35,127 nucleotides of DNA from Prevotella micans DSM 21469 = JCM 16134 (GCF_000614105.1 NZ_BAKH01000027.1:1-35127), one strand, 5' to 3'. Counted from the first letter of the stretch, positions 15,085 to 27,599 are shown. Notes: generated by a model from the sequence alone, not told the origin. Made by a program: numbers and translations.

Positions 15085-17345
15085 TTATGCTTGTTGGAGG
15101 GATAGGAGACGGTCGATGTCTGTTTTTTCGCCGACTATCCAGAGAATGTCACCGGCGGTGAGGATGTGCGATGGTTTGATGGGTGAGAGATTCTTTTGGC
15201 CTTCGTCTACGCCAACAATCATACAGTTGTATTTGTCGCGAATGCCACTTTCTTGAAGGGTTTTGCCAACGAATGGGTCGCCAGAATGAATCATGAGTTG
15301 GTGCAAGTCCATTTCGCGCTTCTCAATGTCGGGGTCGCCGGAAATGAGATTATCGTTCACTGCGGTGTCGAAGGCTGTGAGCTGTTCGTCGCTTCCGATG
15401 GCTTGAATCTTGTCGAAAGGGAAAAGGTGCGTTCGTCCGTTGGGAATGTTGATGCGCTGTTTGCCGCGTAGAATACTGCTAACGTGGATACCGAACCGAC
15501 GGCGAGATTGAGTTCTTTGAGCGTTTTGCCTGCCCAGATGCTGTTTTCGGGCAATTCGATGTCGGAGATGTGTACGTCACGATCGCGCAGGTTTCGTGCG
15601 AAATTAGGTTTGTTATATCCCAGTACTACGGCTTCTATATCCTTTGAACGAAGGTTCTGCACAAAGAGTCGTTCCATGCGTATGCTTCGCTTTTTGAGCC
15701 CTCGTGATAGCCACATTGGGATTATCGAAGCCATGGCTATGCTTGCAATGAGGGCCATGGAGAAGTGGCTGAGTCGGTTGAAGATGTAGAACACAAAGCC
15801 TACGACAATCATCACTCTCACGAGGATGGTGAAGAGTAACGGTAGTCGGTTTCGACGTTGAGCGTTCCAAAGATAAGTGAATTCCTCACTGTGGTTTTTC
15901 TTAGCGATGATTGCGCGAAGGAATGGGGCAATGATGATGAATGTGAGAACTCCGCACACAATATTGGCCCACCATCCTTGTGGCATCAGGTGTTGCGCGA
16001 AGGGGAGGAATAAGGTGAGCATGAGTACAATTGCGGCTATGGTGAGAATGGAGTATATGAGCGTGTTGCGAAGCATGGCTGTGATTAATGAACGCCATTT
16101 GCTGTCGGATGCGAGTCGTTCTTCGCCGGTTGTCATTCTGTCTAGGGCTTTGAGCCATTTGGTTGGCAGATGTCTTTCTATGAAGTTGTGACACGGCACG
16201 GATGCTCTGATGGTGTAGGGTGTGAGGAAGGTTGTGATTGCGGAGCCGGCTACGATAACGGGATAGAGGAAATTACCTATCACGCCAAGCGACAGACCGA
16301 GCGATGCGATGATAAATGGAAATTCGCCTATCTGTGCCATTGAGAAGCTGCATCGCATGGCTGTTTTGAGTGATTGTCCACTAAGTACGAATCCCATTGT
16401 TCCGAAGATGGCTTGTCCGAGAATAATAGCGCCTACGATTACAAGAATCGGTATGGCGTAAGCTACTAGTACGTCGGGGTTGACGAGCATTCCAACTGAT
16501 ACGAAGAACACTGCGCCGAAGAGGTCTTTTATAGGGTCGACAACCTTGGCTATCTTAGTGCCTTCGACAGTTTCGGCCAGAATGGAGCCGATGACGAATG
16601 CTCCGAAAGCGCTGCTGAATCCCACCATCGACGAGACGATTGCCATGACAAAGCATAGGCCGAGCGAAACAATAACGAGGATTTCGTTTGTAAGTAACTT
16701 CCTAACCTTGCGCAGTAGCATAGGGACGAAGAAGATTCCAACGACGAACCACAGAACGATGAAGAATCCGATTTTGAAGAGAATGCCCACAAACTGTCCG
16801 CCGTCAACGCTGTTTCCTTCGGCTATTGCAGAGAGCATCACCATTATGATTATAGAGATTACATCTTCTAATACCAGAACGCTTAGCACTAGCGTGGTGA
16901 ACTTTTGCTGTTTGAGTTTCAGGTCGGTGAAGGTTTTGTAGATGATGGTGGTGCTACTGCATACTCCGAATATAGAGGCCAGGAAGATGCATTCCATGTG
17001 AGTCCATCCGAAGATGTGACCTGCCATATATCCCAGTCCGAGCATCGAGAAGAATATAGTGCTTACGGCAATGAATGGCGATGTACCGAGTTTCAGAATC
17101 TTCTTAAACGAGAAGTCAAGTCCCATCGCGAAAAGAAGGAAAATCACTCCAATGTCGGCCCAGGTTTGAATGTCGGTTTTGTCCATTACGCTCATGGTGT
17201 AGGGCATATGTGGCGAAACTAGAAATCCGGCCACGATGTATCCCAGTACGAGGGGTTGTTTGAGTTTTTTGAATAGAAGCGTAACGATACTTGCAACGGC
17301 AAGAATCAATGCGAGATCTTTGACAAGGGAGGGGAGTTCCGACAT
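15085..17345 (-). CDS. KefB-like cation/proton antiporter (CPA2) with RCK C-domains, frameshifted as sequenced
   Basis: An inner-membrane monovalent-cation/proton antiporter. About 12 membrane helices fill residues 1-400, with motifs GYIVAGFLVSPH and LLFAMGLDFS typical of CPA2. A second hydrophobic block (about 430-570) and two RCK/TrkA-C ligand-binding domains follow. The main frame loses homology after NLAVGS and stops at 15357. The correct continuation (IHVSSILRGKQRINIPNGRT onward to the stop at 15085) is one frame away. Restoring one G near 15490-15493 (GG to GGG) gives NLAVGS-G-IHVSS and a normal roughly 753-residue protein. It is alone on its strand, and no clear promoter is seen. Confidence 0.85.
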
Positions 17346-17419
17346 ATATTGTGTTTACTTATCCTGAATTTATTTTATAAATGCTTTCTTCCTTTATTAA
17401 GGGCGATTTAGTTAAGCTT

Positions 17420-17457
17420 TTCGCCCGCTCGTCTGTGTTTCGAGGCGGGCGGGCGAA
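17420..17457 (-). terminator. GC-rich stem-loop after pepT
   Basis: TTCGCCCGCTCG (17420-17431) pairs with the complementary segment at 17441-17457 with a small bulge and a 9-nt loop. It lies 19-56 bp after the pepT stop on the minus strand. No T-run follows, so it may stabilise the mRNA end rather than terminate intrinsically. Confidence 0.35.
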
Positions 17458-17475
17458 TGAAAAAGAGGGTATTAC

Positions 17476-18698
17476 TTAGTCGTTGAATTCGGCTGTGAGG
17501 CGGCAGATGTTTATGATTACCTGCATGGCTTTCTCCATCACCTGAATAGAAACGAATTCGTGCGGACCGTGGAAATTTACTCCTCCGGCGAAGATGTTCG
17601 GGCATGGTAGCCCTTTGAAGCTTAGTTGGGCGCCGTCGGTTCCTCCACGTATGGGCTGTACCTTGGGAGCAACGCCGCTTTGTTCCATTGCTTTCAGAAC
17701 AAGGTCAATGACGTGCATGTTCGGGTCTATTTTTTCCTTCATGTTATAGTATTGGTCGCTGAGCTTGAGTTCTACGGTGCCTTTGCCGTATTTGGCATTC
17801 ATTTGTTTGGCGCACTCTTCCATGAATCGTTTACGGGCTTCAAATTTTTCGCGGTCGTGGTCGCGGATGATGTAGTTTAGTTTGGCTTCCTCGCATCGTC
17901 CTTCGATTCCGGTGAGATGATAAAATCCTTGATAGGCTTCGGTGGTTTCGGGAATATCGGTTTCGGGAATCATATTATTGAATTCGCAGGCCAGTCGTCC
18001 GGCGTTTATCATTTTGCCTTTGGCGTAACCTGTGTGAACACTTACTCCGTGGATGAGCACCTTTGCTGCTGCGCCGTTGAAGTTTTCGTATTCGAGTTCG
18101 CCCAGGTCACCGCCGTCGATGGTGTATCCCCATTCGCATCCGAACTTTTCTACGTTGAAATGGCGTGCTCCGAGTCCTATTTCTTCGTCGGGGTTGAAGC
18201 TACTCTTATGTCTCCATGTTCGATTTCCGGATGGTCGCGCAGGAAGCACATTGCCTGAACGATTTCGGCTATTCCGGCTTTATCGTCAGCACCGAGAAGT
18301 GTTGTGCCGTCGGTTACGATTATATCTTCGCCTTTGTGAGCGAGTAGTTCGGGGAACATTTTTGGCGACGAAATCATATTTGGGTTGAGTTGTATGTCGT
18401 TTCCGTCGTAGTTTTCCACGATTCGTGCTTTTACGTTGGCTCCGCTTGCGTCAAGGGCTGTGTCGTAGTGTGAGATGAATCCGATGGTTGGGATTTTTTT
18501 CTTTGTGTTGGCTGGGAGAGTGGCATAAATGTAGCCCATCTCGTCCATTTCTACATCTTTGAGTCCTTCGCGTTCGAGTTCTTCTTTGAGATATTTTGCG
18601 AAGGTTAGTTGTTTCAATGTGCTCGGCACGGTTTCTGAGTCTTCGGCTGACTGGGTGTCGAACTTTGTGTAATTAATAAATCTTTCTGCTATTTCCAT
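17476..18698 (-). CDS. pepT: Peptidase T (tripeptide aminopeptidase), frameshifted as sequenced
   Basis: A cytosolic M20-family zinc aminopeptidase that removes N-terminal residues from tripeptides. Metal-site blocks are [47 protein letters not shown] and NFHGPHEF. The first frame (start 18698) ends in a spurious RVASTPTKK stop at 18177. The rest continues in the next frame from FNPDEEIG. Restoring one T near 18197-18200 (GCTTC to GCTTTC) gives [11 protein letters not shown] and a 407-residue protein, matching the roughly 408 residues of E. coli PepT. A consensus promoter lies upstream. Confidence 0.92.
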
Positions 18699-18753
18699 AG
18701 GATTATATTGAATGATTGATTTTCATTGTATTTACGTTGCCTTATATGGCTCG

Positions 18754-18785
18754 CAAAGATAGGTAAAAAGCCCTGTAACGGCAAA
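18754..18785 (-). promoter_or_regulatory. Consensus Bacteroidetes promoter of pepT
   Basis: Reading the minus strand, TTTG (18785-18782), 20 bp, then TATCTTTG (18761-18754): both boxes fit the Bacteroidetes primary-sigma consensus. The leader is about 50 nt. Confidence 0.8.
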
Positions 18786-18826
18786 ATGTGTCGGGTGGTT
18801 GGCCGGTAGTGTTATTGCCTTGTGTT

Positions 18827-19378
18827 TTACAAGGTTTTTTCGGCGAAGAGGGAGTGCCAGATTTGGAAGCGAGCAAGTTCTTCGGCACCGAATTTCGAGA
18901 TACTTTGTTCGGCTTCCTCGATGGTTTTCTCGTGGTCGAGATGAGTTTTGGAGAAGAACTTATCGGCATAGCAGATAATTTTTTCCTCGATGGTTTCAGG
19001 GAGGAAATTGCGATGGGGTAGGGGGAGGTTCTGTTCGATTATGCTTGTACGGGTTAGGCCGGCACCGGTGTGACGTTCGCACACTCGGGCGTGTTCTGGA
19101 AGGCCTTCGTGGCGCATTAGGTTGGCGCCCAGAATGCCGTGGCATATATAGGGCTCGTTACCTAAACATTCTATTCCGGGGGCGTTGCAAAGGTATATGC
19201 CGATGTCGTGCAGCATGGCGGCTTCTTCGATGAAGGTTTCATTAGCTTTGAGTTCGGGGTGGAGTTGGGTTATGCGAAGGGCTTTTTGGGTTACGCTGCG
19301 ACTGTGTTCCAGCAGAATGTGGCGCAGCCGATTATTGGTGGGATAATATTTTTGGATGATTGTCTGATAGTCTATCAT
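18827..19378 (-). CDS. HD-domain phosphohydrolase
   Basis: A 183-residue soluble HD-superfamily metal-dependent phosphohydrolase. The metal set is H24 in LLEHSRSV, the HDIG pair in AAMLHDIGIY, later histidines in YICHGILGA and CERHTGAG, and the aspartate in CYADKFFSKT. Substrates in this family are nucleotides or other phosphomonoesters; the exact one is unknown. It follows folC by 4 bp and is clearly in its operon. The gene is intact. Confidence 0.85.
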   Translation of the reverse strand: MIDYQTIIQKYYPTNNRLRHILLEHSRSVTQKALRITQLHPELKANETFIEEAAMLHDIGIYLCNAPGIECLGNEPYICHGILGANLMRHEGLPEHARVCERHTGAGLTRTSIIEQNLPLPHRNFLPETIEEKIICYADKFFSKTHLDHEKTIEEAEQSISKFGAEELARFQIWHSLFAEKTL

Positions 19379-19382
19379 TTCT

Positions 19383-20669
19383 TCAAACTTTAAATGGTTT
19401 TGCGCTCAGCAAATCGGCCACTAAGTAGCTTGAGCCGCCTATGAATATGAAGTCGGTTTTCGAGGCGTCGGTCAGCGCGGTTTCGTAGGCTTCGAGTACT
19501 GTGCTGAATTGTTTTCCGACGAGGTGATGCTTTCTGCCGCTTGTTTCTATGGTTCTGACCGGAATTGCGCGATGGGTCGATGGTTGAGTCCAATAATATT
19601 TGGCATTGCGTGGCAGGATTGCCATGACGCTTTCGAGGTCTTTGTCGTCGACCATTCCGAAGATGATGCGTTTCGTCTGGCCTGGTTGTGATTCGATTTG
19701 TGGGGCGAGAAACTGCCATCCGGCCAGGTTATGTCCGGTGTCGCATACAATTGTTGGATTGTTGCCGAGCTTTTGCCATCGGCCCATCAGTCCGGTTGAC
19801 TCGCATACGGATCGGAGGCCGAGACGGATGCTATCCGGGCGACGGATTATGTTATACCGGGACAATACTTGCGCAGATGTGAGAATGGTGTTGATGTTAC
19901 GGGTTTGATATGTGCCCTGAAGCTGGCCTTTAATTTGGCCGAAGTGCTGTGTGAGATAGGTTGGCCCATCGTGAACTTTGATAACTTCTGGCTCGTCGTC
20001 GGCAAAAATTATCGGGGCTTTAAGTCGATGTGCTGTATTTTCGAATACCTGTCTAGTTTCAGGAAGTGTTTCGCCAACCACCACTGGTACTGCGGCTTTG
20101 ATGATGCCTGCCTTTTCGGTGGCTATCTGGCCGAGTGTGGAGCCGAGGAATTGGGTGTGGTCGAGCGAAATATTAGTTATTACAGACAGTTCTGGGGTGA
20201 TGATATTCGTGCAATCCAGACGGCCGCCGAGGCCTACTTCAATCACGGCGATGTCGACCTTTTGCTCGGCGAAATACTTGAATGCCAGAGCCGTGGTTAG
20301 TTCGAAGAACGATGGGTGCAGGGGCTCGAAAAAGTTGCGATGTTTTTCGACGAAGTTCACGACATATTGTTCAGATATCATTTCACCGTTTACGCGGATG
20401 CGCTCGCGGAAGTCTACGAGATGCGGACTGGTGTAGAGCCCCACCCTCCATCCATCGGCTTGCAGAATTGAGGCTATCGTGTGCGAACACGAGCCTTTTC
20501 CGTTTGTTCCGGCGATGTGAATAGTGCGAAATTGGGTGTGTGGATGGCCGAAATATTGGTCGAGGGCCTGGGTGTTGTGCAATCCCTCTTTATAGGCCGC
20601 TGCACCGATATGCTCGAATACTGGGGTGCTATTGAAAAGGTATGTTACAGTTTCCTGATAGTTCATCAT
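19383..20669 (-). CDS. folC: Bifunctional dihydrofolate / folylpolyglutamate synthase
   Basis: A 428-residue cytosolic Mur-ligase-family enzyme that adds glutamate to dihydropteroate and to folates. The ATP P-loop is GTNGKGS (54-60), followed by the folate loop GLYTSPHLVDFRERIRVNG, the Mg site block VIEVGLGGRLDCTN, and ITNISLDHTQFLG with the family histidine. The C-terminal domain has ESTGLMGRWQ and CDTGHN. The length is typical. The start is one of two adjacent ATGs (20669 or 20666). The downstream HD gene is 4 bp away. Confidence 0.95.
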   Translation of the reverse strand: MMNYQETVTYLFNSTPVFEHIGAAAYKEGLHNTQALDQYFGHPHTQFRTIHIAGTNGKGSCSHTIASILQADGWRVGLYTSPHLVDFRERIRVNGEMISEQYVVNFVEKHRNFFEPLHPSFFELTTALAFKYFAEQKVDIAVIEVGLGGRLDCTNIITPELSVITNISLDHTQFLGSTLGQIATEKAGIIKAAVPVVVGETLPETRQVFENTAHRLKAPIIFADDEPEVIKVHDGPTYLTQHFGQIKGQLQGTYQTRNINTILTSAQVLSRYNIIRRPDSIRLGLRSVCESTGLMGRWQKLGNNPTIVCDTGHNLAGWQFLAPQIESQPGQTKRIIFGMVDDKDLESVMAILPRNAKYYWTQPSTHRAIPVRTIETSGRKHHLVGKQFSTVLEAYETALTDASKTDFIFIGGSSYLVADLLSAKPFKV

Positions 20670-20882
20670 TATTATTTTTTGTCAATGCCATATGCATGGA
20701 GAAATCGGACATCATAAAACGCCTTATGCGCAATGCGCATGGCTACGATATCACCTTTTATATAATATGCGCAAGGTTCGGTTTAAGAGAAACTCCCGCT
20801 CGACCTTTATGCCGGATACATGTACAATCGCTCGTGTTTTTGTCGGATTATATATTTATCCTGTCCCTTGACGGATGGGATC

Positions 20883-20903
20883 GGACAGACACGAGGTCTG
20901 TCC
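20883..20903. repeat. Dispersed palindrome GGACAGAC-ACGAG-GTCTGTCC
   Basis: An 8-bp perfect stem with a 5-nt loop. Four more copies of this motif lie in the composite repeats at 29537-29658 and 29925-30048, all flanked by CCCTAC. It behaves like a REP-type intergenic element. Confidence 0.75.
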
Positions 20904-21001
20904 CTACGTGTGGTCGTTCCATCCGAGTGGTCGTTGGGTAGAAATTGCCGGCATATCGCCAAATTGTGCAGATGTTTTAGCCCCTCGAACCTACGGATAA
21001 T

Positions 21002-21055
21002 ATGCACGCTGCATAGGCTCGAAAAAATTATGTGAAAGCCTTATGCAGCGTGCAT
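21002..21055 (-). terminator. Stem-loop beyond dnaJ
   Basis: ATGCACGCTGCATAGGCT (21002-21019) pairs with 21037-21055 with one bulged base and a 17-nt loop. It lies 25-78 bp after the dnaJ stop. There is no T-run, so it could be a 3'-end stabiliser. Confidence 0.4.
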
Positions 21056-21079
21056 CGACGTTTTGAATTAGTTTACTGA

Positions 21080-22213
21080 TTAGTTGAACAGCATTCTGAA
21101 GTTTCGGAATATGGTGGCCTTGGTTTCCTGGTCGCCTTTGAAATTCTCGCTATTACTCATGCTTTCCACGGCCTGTCTCTCACTGGCTGTGAGTTCTTTC
21201 GGAACGAAAACGCTTAGTTGAACAATCAGGTCGCCTGTGTCGTTGCCATATCCTTCGACTGCCGGAAGTCCTTTTCCTCGTAAGCGGAGCGTTTTGCCGG
21301 GCTGTGTGCCGGGTTCAATTCTGATTTTCACACGAGTGCCGTCGATGGTTGGAACTTCAACTTGGCCGCCGAGTGTTGCGGTAGGGAAATCGAGCAGAAG
21401 GTTGTAGATGACATTTTGTCCGTCGCGCACGAAAGTGTCGTTTTCTTCTTCCTCGACATAAATCTGGATATTCCCAGGGATACCGTTGTGACGAGCGTCG
21501 TTGCCTTTGCCCGGAACGTTTATAACCATACCTTCTGACACACCAGCTGGAATTTTCACCTCGACAACCTTCTCGCCTTTTACGATGCCTTCGCCTCCAC
21601 AATGTTGGCACTTATTAACTATTATTTTGCCTTCGCCACGACAAATGTGGCATGGTCCCTGGGTTTGCATAAGACCGAAAATGCTTTCGCGAGTTCTTAT
21701 TTCCACGCCCGAACCGTTACAATTTGGACAGGTTTTGATACCGTCATTACTTTCTGCCCCTGTGCCGTGACAGTGCTCGCAGGTTATATCCTTTCGTAGT
21801 TTGAAACGCTTTGTGACGCCTGTTGAAATTTCTTGCAGTGACAGGCGAACTCGTAAACGCAGGTCGGCTCCGCGAAACTTTTGCTGTTGAGCTCTACCTC
21901 CGCCACCATGCCCGCCGAACACTTCGCCAAACATGGAGAATATGTCGTCCATTGAGAATCCTTCGCCGCTGAATCCATCACCGAATCCTCCCGGGGCGTT
22001 GAATCCGAACTGGTCGTACTGTTCACGTTTGCGAGCGTCGTGCAGAACATCATATGCTTCGGCGGCCTCTTTGAACTTCTCTTCGGCCTTGATGTCGTCC
22101 GGGTTACGGTCGGGATGATATTTGATAGCCAGCTTTCGATAAGCCTTTTTAATTTGGTCTTCAGATGCGTTTTTATCAACGCCTAGCACCTCGTAGTAAT
22201 CTCTCTTTGCCAT
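21080..22213 (-). CDS. dnaJ: Chaperone DnaJ
   Basis: A 377-residue type I Hsp40 co-chaperone that delivers clients to DnaK and stimulates its ATPase. The J domain occupies residues 1-70 with the HPD tripeptide at 33-35. It is followed by a Gly/Phe-rich stretch ([18 protein letters not shown]), four CxxCxGxG zinc motifs ([32 protein letters not shown]) and the C-terminal substrate-binding beta domains. The start is 15 bp after the grpE stop. It is complete and ordinary. Confidence 0.97.
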   Translation of the reverse strand: MAKRDYYEVLGVDKNASEDQIKKAYRKLAIKYHPDRNPDDIKAEEKFKEAAEAYDVLHDARKREQYDQFGFNAPGGFGDGFSGEGFSMDDIFSMFGEVFGGHGGGGRAQQQKFRGADLRLRVRLSLQEISTGVTKRFKLRKDITCEHCHGTGAESNDGIKTCPNCNGSGVEIRTRESIFGLMQTQGPCHICRGEGKIIVNKCQHCGGEGIVKGEKVVEVKIPAGVSEGMVINVPGKGNDARHNGIPGNIQIYVEEEENDTFVRDGQNVIYNLLLDFPTATLGGQVEVPTIDGTRVKIRIEPGTQPGKTLRLRGKGLPAVEGYGNDTGDLIVQLSVFVPKELTASERQAVESMSNSENFKGDQETKATIFRNFRMLFN

Positions 22214-22228
22214 TGCAGTTTTCGGATA

Positions 22229-22777
22229 TTATTGTCCAACCGCCACTTTGGCATGGCGAATAACCTTATCGTTCAACATGTAGCCGGTTTGTACACAGTC
22301 TATAACCTTTCCTTTCTTATCGTCGTCCACTCCTGGCACCATTGCAATGGCCTCGTGAAAGTTGACGTTGAAATCCTGGTCTTCAGTTTTGATTTTCTCG
22401 ACGCCTATGCCTTCTAAAGTCTTTACGAATTTCTTGAATATGAGGTCGAAGCCTTCTTTGATGGCTTTTGGGTCGTCGGTATTGTCGGCCAGTGCACGCT
22501 CGAAATCATCAAGTACAGGAAGGATGATGGCAATAGTTTTTTCGCTTCCGTTGAGCAGAAGTTCGGCTTTTTCTTTGAGTGTTCGCTTTTTGTAGTTCTC
22601 GAATTCGGCGAAGAGTCGAATGTATTTGTCTTTCCAATCGGTTTCCTCATCGGTAGATTCGGTTCCCTCATTGGTTGTTTCTTCCGGCTGACTTTGTTCT
22701 ATTTCTTTCTCTTCGTGAGTATTAACCGACTGTTCTTCGGCTTCAATATTGATTTTTTTGTCTGTGTTGTCGCTCAT
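22229..22777 (-). CDS. grpE: Nucleotide exchange factor GrpE
   Basis: A 182-residue protein. An acidic, disordered N-terminus rich in E, Q and T is followed by a long coiled coil (DKYIRLFAEFENYKKRTLKE) and the C-terminal beta domain with the signature NVNFHEAIAMVPG and the end VIRHAKVAVGQ. It releases ADP from DnaK. I start at the ATG at 22777 because the 15 residues upstream have no family match. It is followed by dnaJ at 15 bp and preceded by the ABC-F gene at 50 bp. Confidence 0.95.
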   Translation of the reverse strand: MSDNTDKKINIEAEEQSVNTHEEKEIEQSQPEETTNEGTESTDEETDWKDKYIRLFAEFENYKKRTLKEKAELLLNGSEKTIAIILPVLDDFERALADNTDDPKAIKEGFDLIFKKFVKTLEGIGVEKIKTEDQDFNVNFHEAIAMVPGVDDDKKGKVIDCVQTGYMLNDKVIRHAKVAVGQ

Positions 22778-22827
22778 AATTGTTTTGTTTGTTTGATAGG
22801 TATATGGCTTCTCAAATGCCATGCCAA

Positions 22828-24537
<1,710 letters not shown>

Positions 24538-24552
24538 TTATGGTTGGTGAGA

Positions 24553-27384
24553 TTAATACCATTGCACTGCATTGGTGATGCCACTGTGTTTGTCGTATTT
24601 CAGGGCGTCAGTAAGGGTTGCGGCATTACAACGGAATGTGAAGTTGTAGGATGTGTAGGGGGCCAGAACCACTGATGCACTCATATTGAAGCAGTGGAGG
24701 TCGCGCGAGAGGCTGGCGGTAGTCATACTCAGGGCATGGTTTTCGAAGTCGTAGCCGGTTGAGAAGTTTATGTTCCAGCCGTCGCTTATTCTGATATTGC
24801 CGCTCACGTTAAGGGTTTGCGTGAATTTGTATGGGTAGCGCATTGTGGCAGTGTTGAACTTTCCGTAGGTGTTTTCACGCATGGTTATTCCGTAGCCAAA
24901 GGTTATAGACCATGGCATGGAGAAGTTCATGTAGCCGTCGTCGTCGGTTGCGGCAAGATTGTTTTTCTTGGCGGCATGTTTTCCTCGTTCCATGTCGTCG
25001 TCCATGTTTGATTCAATTTTGGTGTCGGGTCCGTCGTCGTAGTCGGTTTCCTTATTATCCCGGTCTTCTTTAGGGCCGAACCATTTCTTGAGTTTCTCGG
25101 GGTTGAGGGTGAACGAGAAGTTCTGCGACATACCTTGGAATCGGGGTAGCCTGCCAAATCCCCATTCGGTGTGATTACCTACGAAGGGTTTGCCGTTGGC
25201 ATCGAGTTCGTAGGCGTAGGTTGCGAATTGGGCGTTGAGCGAGAATGTATAGTTTTTCCACCATTTGAGTCGTAGGCGCATGCTAAGGTCGCTCCATTTG
25301 TGGAAGTCGGTTGCGGCGTTATAGGACATGCTTGCGCCGAGCTCGTCAATGATACTTATTTTTCGGAAGCCGGTGGAGTCTTTGTCGCTCTTGATTTTCA
25401 TTTCGATATTGTTGCTTATATCCCAGGTAACCATGCCTGTTTTACCACGTCCGGGCACGCTGTAGATTTCGTCTTGATAGGGGGAGTAGTCTATTAGTTT
25501 AACCTGTCCGTTGGCGTCGGTGTATTGGTAGCTGGAGTAGTAGCCGTAAAAAGGCGTACTGAAATCGGGTGAATAGGTGAAACTTACTTGCGGTGTGTAG
25601 ACGTGGCGAATTACTTGGATTTTGTCGCCGAATATTTTTCTGTTCGGTGTCCAGAAACCATATCTCTTAGTACTGGCCGAGACGCTCATTCGCCAGTCGT
25701 AGATGTTGTGAAATCCGAAGGTTGTGTCGCGTACTTCGGTTTGTCGGGTGTTGTCCCACGAGCGCATTACTTTCCGGGTGTACATGCGGTCGTTGAGATT
25801 CATCGAGAGCGACATGTTTATATACTTGAAGAGTGTGAATGTGCCTTGGATTGGTATGCTGTGTTGCATGCCGTTCTTCCAATCTTTAAGGAGATTACTG
25901 TGTAGGATCCGATTTTCTTTTGTTGATATGGAGTTTGAGATTTGCCCGGTGTAACTCATTGAAATTTTCTCATACCAGCGTTCTTTTCCAACGGCTTTCT
26001 TGCGTTTGAAGGGATAGAATCGGCTCAGGTTTATGTTCAGGTCGGGAAGTGTGAGTTGTATGGTTGAGTCGCGTGTGTTTTGCGACAGATTCATTGTAGT
26101 GCTAAGTGAGAGGCCGATGCTCGAGAAGTTAGTACTCCAGCTCACCGACGATGTTCGAGTGGATTGTGTCATGAGCTGTGGGTTATACATACTGTTGAGA
26201 TTATTTCGTTCGTAGCTTGATGTTGCGAAGTTCACGCTTGCCGAAAGCGACGAGAATGGGTTGGCTTTCGGATCTTGTCTGTGGCTCCATTGTATTTTGA
26301 AGCTTTCTTGTTCGGTGAAGTCGGGTAATCCTTTGTCGCCTGTCTTTGTATCTTGATAACTCACCAGGAGCGAACCAGAGTATTTGTAGCGTTTACGGTA
26401 GTTGCTGGCTGCACTCGCGCCCCATGAGCCGAGGGTATAGATTTCGCCGAGGAGTTTCAGGTCCCATTTGTCGTTTATGGCGAAATAGTAGCCGCCATCG
26501 CGAAGATAGAATCCCAGCGTACTTTCGTCGCCATAGCTTGGCATGATGAATCCGCTGGAATATTTCTTTGAGAATGGGAAGAAACCGTATGGTATAGCGA
26601 GTGGCAGCGGAACGTCGGCCACCACAAGATAGGCTGGTCCGAATACCACGTCTTTGTTTGGTCTTACTTTGGCTCTGGAGAGCGCTATGTAGAAGTCGGG
26701 ATGCGGAGCGTCGCAGGTTGTATAGCGTCCGCGCTGTATGTATATAACTCCCGATGAGTCACGTTTGGCTCGTTCGCCGGTTAGGAATCCATCTTCTTGT
26801 TTGGTGTATACTCCACTGATGAGTCCTTTTTTCGATTTGAAGTTGAAGGCCATCGTGTCGCTTTTGTATTCGTCTTTTCCCATGGAGAAGAGTGGTCTCC
26901 CTTTTTGTCCGTCGTCGGCTGTCGAGTCGGGTGTTCCGATTGCGGTTACGGTATTCTTGGCCATATCGATACTCACTTTGTCGCTAGTGAGTTTCATGGC
27001 TTGATAGTCGACCTTCGAAGAGCCGTATAGATAGGCCATACCGCTTTCGGCGTCGTAGACCAGCGAGTCGTTGGCCGAATAGGTTACCGGCGATTCTATT
27101 CCATTCGATTTCATGCGTTGTAGACTGTCGGCTCGAATTGAATCGTCGACCGATTTATTGTGCATGTATATGGCTCGTGCGAGTGAGTCCATTCCGATGG
27201 TGTCTAGGGTAATTGATTGGGGAGCGGTTGTTGGTTTGATGTTCCGAATGAGAGAATCGACTGCCACTTCGATGCTGTCGTTAACCATTCGTCGGGGCGT
27301 CGTCCTTGAACTTGACACCTCGCGACTGGCTACAGCAAACATCACGGCTGAGAGTAGAAAGAATATGATTGTCTTATTTCTCAT
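24553..27384 (-). CDS. lptD: LPS-assembly outer-membrane protein LptD, Bacteroidetes type
   Basis: A 943-residue exported protein. It has a signal peptide (MRNKTIIFFLLSAVMFAVA), an OstA-like jelly-roll domain (about 80-200, with YGSSKVDYQAMKLTSDKVSI and DGFLTGERAKRD), and then a very large beta-barrel from GPAYLVVADVPLPLAIPYG to the terminal VQWY. It inserts lipopolysaccharide into the outer leaflet. A -7 box TACTTTTG lies just upstream and supports the ATG at 27384 rather than the longer frame. It is alone in its transcript, opposite no gene. The family in Bacteroidetes lacks the conserved cysteine set of E. coli LptD, and none is seen here. Confidence 0.9.
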   Translation of the reverse strand: MRNKTIIFFLLSAVMFAVASREVSSSRTTPRRMVNDSIEVAVDSLIRNIKPTTAPQSITLDTIGMDSLARAIYMHNKSVDDSIRADSLQRMKSNGIESPVTYSANDSLVYDAESGMAYLYGSSKVDYQAMKLTSDKVSIDMAKNTVTAIGTPDSTADDGQKGRPLFSMGKDEYKSDTMAFNFKSKKGLISGVYTKQEDGFLTGERAKRDSSGVIYIQRGRYTTCDAPHPDFYIALSRAKVRPNKDVVFGPAYLVVADVPLPLAIPYGFFPFSKKYSSGFIMPSYGDESTLGFYLRDGGYYFAINDKWDLKLLGEIYTLGSWGASAASNYRKRYKYSGSLLVSYQDTKTGDKGLPDFTEQESFKIQWSHRQDPKANPFSSLSASVNFATSSYERNNLNSMYNPQLMTQSTRTSSVSWSTNFSSIGLSLSTTMNLSQNTRDSTIQLTLPDLNINLSRFYPFKRKKAVGKERWYEKISMSYTGQISNSISTKENRILHSNLLKDWKNGMQHSIPIQGTFTLFKYINMSLSMNLNDRMYTRKVMRSWDNTRQTEVRDTTFGFHNIYDWRMSVSASTKRYGFWTPNRKIFGDKIQVIRHVYTPQVSFTYSPDFSTPFYGYYSSYQYTDANGQVKLIDYSPYQDEIYSVPGRGKTGMVTWDISNNIEMKIKSDKDSTGFRKISIIDELGASMSYNAATDFHKWSDLSMRLRLKWWKNYTFSLNAQFATYAYELDANGKPFVGNHTEWGFGRLPRFQGMSQNFSFTLNPEKLKKWFGPKEDRDNKETDYDDGPDTKIESNMDDDMERGKHAAKKNNLAATDDDGYMNFSMPWSITFGYGITMRENTYGKFNTATMRYPYKFTQTLNVSGNIRISDGWNINFSTGYDFENHALSMTTASLSRDLHCFNMSASVVLAPYTSYNFTFRCNAATLTDALKYDKHSGITNAVQWY

Positions 27385-27400
27385 TTGGTTTGAAGAGTTG

Positions 27401-27408
27401 CAAAAGTA
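27401..27408 (-). promoter_or_regulatory. -7 box of lptD
   Basis: TACTTTTG on the minus strand matches TAnnTTTG. No clean TTTG is visible at 19-21 bp upstream. The predicted leader is about 10 nt. Confidence 0.4.
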
Positions 27409-27432
27409 AATAATAAAGTCGAATAACTCCAT

Positions 27433-27599
27433 GCTAGCCCTTAGGCAGCCTATGTATTAGGGATGTTTGGCGGGTAGCATTTCATCGGCCTGGCATCAAT
27501 AACAATTATTACGTGAGTTCGGGAGGAATGTTGAATGGGGTTATGTACGTAATATTACCGGAATGCGACGTTCCGATAAACCTTTTTAGCCCCTGAAAT
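27433..27599. other. Spacer without a recognised feature
   Basis: About 170 bp between lptD and the terminator of the secreted-protein gene. I see no gene or notable repeat. Confidence 0.5.

Larger units (their letters stand above)
20670..21079. other. Non-coding spacer between dnaJ and folC with palindromes
   Basis: There is no supported gene here. It contains a dispersed palindrome (20883-20903), a 15-bp near-palindrome of ATGCGC words near 20728-20742, and a long stem-loop beside the dnaJ stop. Short open frames cross it but have no family features. Confidence 0.6.

Noticed and set aside
15085..15360. A separate small TrkA-C protein
   Set aside because: It is the out-of-frame tail of the antiporter; homology continues upstream of its start in the same frame.
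18177..18698. An independent short peptidase
   Set aside because: It is the N-terminal half of PepT; the two halves sum to the normal family length.
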